A DNA stretch of 64,000 nt from Sphingomonas sanxanigenens DSM 19645 = NX02 (GTDB lineage: Bacteria > Pseudomonadota > Alphaproteobacteria > Sphingomonadales > Sphingomonadaceae). Position 1 is the first letter of the stretch. Each line of letters opens with the position of its first letter. Shown here one piece after another: positions 61,760 to 64,000 of this stretch. The notes under the pieces are model-generated. The model worked only from the letters and a program-made list of their open reading frames with translations, had not been told where the DNA came from and searched no databases. The translations under genes were made by a program, and so were the position numbers. The DNA lies in assembly GCF_000512205.2 (NCBI RefSeq), contig NZ_CP006644.1, forward strand, positions 1,482,520-1,546,519, given 5' to 3'.

Positions 61760-61784
61760 GACGGTGTCCAACGCGGACACCGTC
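61760..61784. terminator. hairpin at convergent GH43 junction
   Basis: Ten-base perfect arms GACGGTGTCC / GGACACCGTC with a 5-base loop in the 60-base gap between convergent genes. Probable bidirectional terminator, without a T-run. Confidence 0.55.
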
Positions 61785-61800
61785 AACCGGATCGAAACGT

Positions 61801-62799
61801 TCAGGGGCGTGCCGGCGCGCTCACGCCGGCGTCGGTTTGAACGACCGGCTTCATCGTGCCGTCCGCATTATAGTGGAGATACTCCACGGTGACGGCGCGG
61901 CGGCCGATCGCGCCATTCTGGTCACCGATCGCCAGCGTGGCATTGTGGAGAAAGAGGTATGATTTGCCGTTGAACTCGGCGATGCCCGGATGGATGGTGA
62001 AGCTGTACTTTCCCGACCCGGTCAGCGTCCCGCGATAGGTCCACGGGCCCTGGATCGATGGTGCCGTCGAATAGGAAACGCGTTCGTCACGGTGCGTGGT
62101 TCGATCCAGCGACGCATATGTCAGATAATAGAGCGAGCCGCGCTTATGGAGCCATGGCCCTTCTTCGAAATGGGGCGGCGTGATTTCCCGGATCGGGCCA
62201 TCGATATCGATCATGTTTGCACTGAGCTTGGCGATGTAGCAATTGCGATTGCCCCACGCGATCCACGTCGTCCCGTCATCGTCGGTAAAGACGGTGGGAT
62301 CGATATCCTCCCAGCTGTGCGGCCCCTTCGGCGTCATCTCGTTGGTAATGAGCGCAGAGCCCTTGGCATCGACGAACGGACCCGTGGGCGTGTCGGATAC
62401 GGCGACCGCGATCGCCTTGCCCGGGTGTGACGCGTCATGTTCGACCGCGGCGTAGAACCAGAACTTGCCGTTCCGCTCGATCACCTGCGAGGCCCACGCA
62501 TCCTTCTTCGCCCACTTGAAGTCGGTGACGTTCATGATCGGCCCATGATCGGTCCAGGTCTTCATGTCCTTGGTGGAATAGACGAGCCACTCGCGCATGT
62601 TGAACATCTCATCGCGCTGCGCTTCGTCATGGCCGACATAAAGATAGAGCGTATCGCCCACGACGAGGGGGGCCGGATCGGCGGTGAATTTATCGCGGAT
62701 CAATGGGTTCGAACCCGGGGCGGCTTGCTTCGCCTGAGCCTGTGCGGCTGTGGCGATGGTAAAGAAAAGCGCGACCGCGACGACGCCCGTTTTTTTCAC
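61801..62799 (-). CDS. secreted GH43 family arabinanase/xylosidase-like protein
   Basis: A 332-residue, single-domain GH43 (propeller only). GTG 62799 follows GGGAGATCAGGTC; signal peptide cut near AQA-QA. Base Asp in FTADPAPLVV, pKa Asp in DIDPTVFTDDDG, acid Glu in FEEGPWLHKR. The short form, without a beta-sandwich, is the pattern of arabinanase/arabinofuranosidase-like members acting on side chains. Confidence 0.9.
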   Translation of the reverse strand: MKKTGVVAVALFFTIATAAQAQAKQAAPGSNPLIRDKFTADPAPLVVGDTLYLYVGHDEAQRDEMFNMREWLVYSTKDMKTWTDHGPIMNVTDFKWAKKDAWASQVIERNGKFWFYAAVEHDASHPGKAIAVAVSDTPTGPFVDAKGSALITNEMTPKGPHSWEDIDPTVFTDDDGTTWIAWGNRNCYIAKLSANMIDIDGPIREITPPHFEEGPWLHKRGSLYYLTYASLDRTTHRDERVSYSTAPSIQGPWTYRGTLTGSGKYSFTIHPGIAEFNGKSYLFLHNATLAIGDQNGAIGRRAVTVEYLHYNADGTMKPVVQTDAGVSAPARP

Positions 62800-62856
62800 G
62801 ACCTGATCTCCCGTTCAAAGCTGCGAGCGTTATCATTCGCTTCATGTTGGCGATGT

Positions 62857-62869
62857 CTACTCCGACAAA
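62857..62869 (-). promoter_or_regulatory. third TTTGTCGGAGTAG element
   Basis: On the minus strand TTTTGTCGGAGTAGACA, an inverted TGTC-N6-GACA. It lies 58 bases ahead of the GH43 gene and 154 before the divergent LacI gene. An imperfect TGATAACGCTCGCA (half of a LacI site) occurs at 62822-62835. Confidence 0.45.
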
Positions 62870-63022
62870 AGGCGCGTCGTCGAGCTTTGAATGAACGGTC
62901 GTTGGATTGCCCGCCTTTTCGGTTGGGAAGCGAAGTGGCTGGTGTATTGCCAAGGGTGCTTTGCGCAGCGGGCGCAATGACGTAGGTCGGTCGATCGAAG
63001 GCTGCAACGGCAAGGAAGCAGA

Positions 63023-64000
63023 GTGACCAAGCCAGTTCGACCTGTCCGCGGGGCGACGATCATCGACGTCGCAATGCGCGCGGGGGTGTCGCCGATGACT
63101 GTTTCGCGCGTCATCAACGGACGCGATGGCGTGCGTCCACAGACACGCGAGGCTGTTCAAAAAGCAATCGATGCGCTCGCCTATACGCCGAATTTCGCGG
63201 CCCGAAGTCTCGTCAAGTCTTCCGAACTGCGCATCGGTGTCATCTATTCCAACCCCAGCGCGGCCTTCATGAGCGACTTCCTGACCGGCGTATTCGAGGA
63301 AGGTTCGACCCACGGTGCGCGATTCATTCTGCTGAAAGGCGATGGTGGCCGCCCGCCTTCGCCGGAAGCGTTGCACGAACTGGTGGCGTCGGGGATCTCA
63401 GGGGCGATTCTCACGCCGCCGCTGTGCGAGGCACAGGGCGTCCTGGACGTGCTGCAGGCCGCCGGTTTGCCGATCGCGGCGGTCGGCGCGCACAGGTGCA
63501 AAGATGCGGTTTGCGTTCGCGTCGATGACCGCCGCGCGGCTTACGAGATGTCCCGCCTGTTGCTCGATCTGGGCCACCGTCGCATCGGTTTCATCCTCGG
63601 CAATCCCGATCAGGCGGCGAGTGCCGAACGGATGGCAGGCTTTTTCGACGCGGTGCGCGAGGTCGGTGATGCCGATGTCAGGGTCGTGCAGGGGGATTTC
63701 AGCTACGCGTCGGGTTTGATCGCCGGTGAGCAACTGCTCAACGACCCCAGGCCGCCAACCGCCATCTTTGCCAGCAACGACGACATGGCGGCCGCGACGG
63801 TATCGGTTGCCCATCGCCGGCAGCTTGATGTTCCGAAGGAACTCACCGTTGTCGGCTTCGACGACACCCCTGCGGCGGTAATGCTGTGGCCGCCGCTGAC
63901 GACGGTGCGCCAGCCTGTGCACAAGCTTGCCGCCGAAGCATTGGCCCTGCTGGTTTCCAACATCATGGCGGGTGGCCCACCGCAGCGCCGCGAGATCATC
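63023..64000 (+). CDS. LacI-family transcriptional regulator (partial, cut by window end)
   Basis: GTG 63023, after AAGGAAGCAG, opens a LacI-type repressor; 326 codons are visible. HTH: ATIIDVAMRAGVSPMTVSRV (residues 12-31) and hinge helix region ALAYTPNFAARSL. The sugar-binding domain shows IGVIYSNPSA, ALAAVG-like GLPIAAVGAH, DDRRAAYEMSRLLLDLGHRRIGFILG (core RRIGFILG), AIFASNDDMAA and VVGFDDTP. The C-terminal 15 or so residues are outside the window. By position it is the natural candidate for the palindromes in this locus (inference). Confidence 0.92.
   Translation, partial: MTKPVRPVRGATIIDVAMRAGVSPMTVSRVINGRDGVRPQTREAVQKAIDALAYTPNFAARSLVKSSELRIGVIYSNPSAAFMSDFLTGVFEEGSTHGARFILLKGDGGRPPSPEALHELVASGISGAILTPPLCEAQGVLDVLQAAGLPIAAVGAHRCKDAVCVRVDDRRAAYEMSRLLLDLGHRRIGFILGNPDQAASAERMAGFFDAVREVGDADVRVVQGDFSYASGLIAGEQLLNDPRPPTAIFASNDDMAAATVSVAHRRQLDVPKELTVVGFDDTPAAVMLWPPLTTVRQPVHKLAAEALALLVSNIMAGGPPQRREII

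Noticed and set aside
1-64000. CRISPR arrays or cas genes
   Set aside because: No regularly spaced repeat series; the only tandem repeats are two-unit elements in promoters, an IS end and a linker.

Overview
The window looks like chromosomal DNA of a sphingomonad-type alphaproteobacterium (Sphingomonas or a close relative). It is GC-rich, it has three large TonB-dependent receptors set among secreted glycoside hydrolases, and it carries a SapC / cupin-like / flavin-dependent halogenase gene set beside receptors, a combination typical of sphingomonads and Caulobacterales. The taxonomic call is inference; no rRNA is present.

Layout. (1) 1-9.3 kb, accessory metabolism: the 3' end of a hydantoinase B gene, an M14 peptidase, two LysR regulators, a large LuxR-type ATPase regulator, a pirin and an isochorismatase-like hydrolase. 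(2) 9.5-21.6 kb, a compact fructan (levan/inulin/sucrose-type) utilisation locus: zwf, a ROK repressor, fructokinase, sugar porter, secreted GH32, TonB receptor and a second GH32 built as a Tat-type lipoprotein. zwf and fructokinase share a 14-bp identical promoter-overlapping element, probably the ROK operator. (3) 21.66-28.1 kb, a 6.4-kb segment between an intact tRNA-Gln gene and a degraded copy of its 3' part: two LysR genes, a decayed epoxide-hydrolase-like gene, SDR, nitroreductase, tautomerase and a secreted alpha/beta hydrolase. It looks like an integrated island that has lost its integrase. (4) 28.1-33.2 kb, core amino-acid genes: metW, a GNAT gene and metX in overlapping order, then hisC and a prephenate dehydrogenase. 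(5) 33.5-64 kb, a hemicellulose/plant-polysaccharide locus: esterase, GH43, MFS transporter, TonB receptor, GH51 (truncated), halogenase, another TonB receptor, GH9, sialate-O-acetylesterase-like esterase, SapC, JmjC-like cupin, GH27, three more GH43 and a LacI regulator cut by the window end.

How it fits together. The fructan locus would take oligofructans through the outer membrane, split them with GH32 enzymes, import the sugar with the MFS porter and phosphorylate it; G6P dehydrogenase feeds the Entner-Doudoroff route. In the hemicellulose locus, five LacI-type palindromes sit before the esterase, transporter, receptor, O-acetylesterase and GH27/GH43 genes, which suggests one regulon, possibly run by the LacI protein at the end. 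An IS21-family element has landed in this locus: it cuts off the GH51 gene, lacks a target-site duplication, and seems to supply the halogenase stop codon, so it probably marks a deletion that joined two formerly separate parts.
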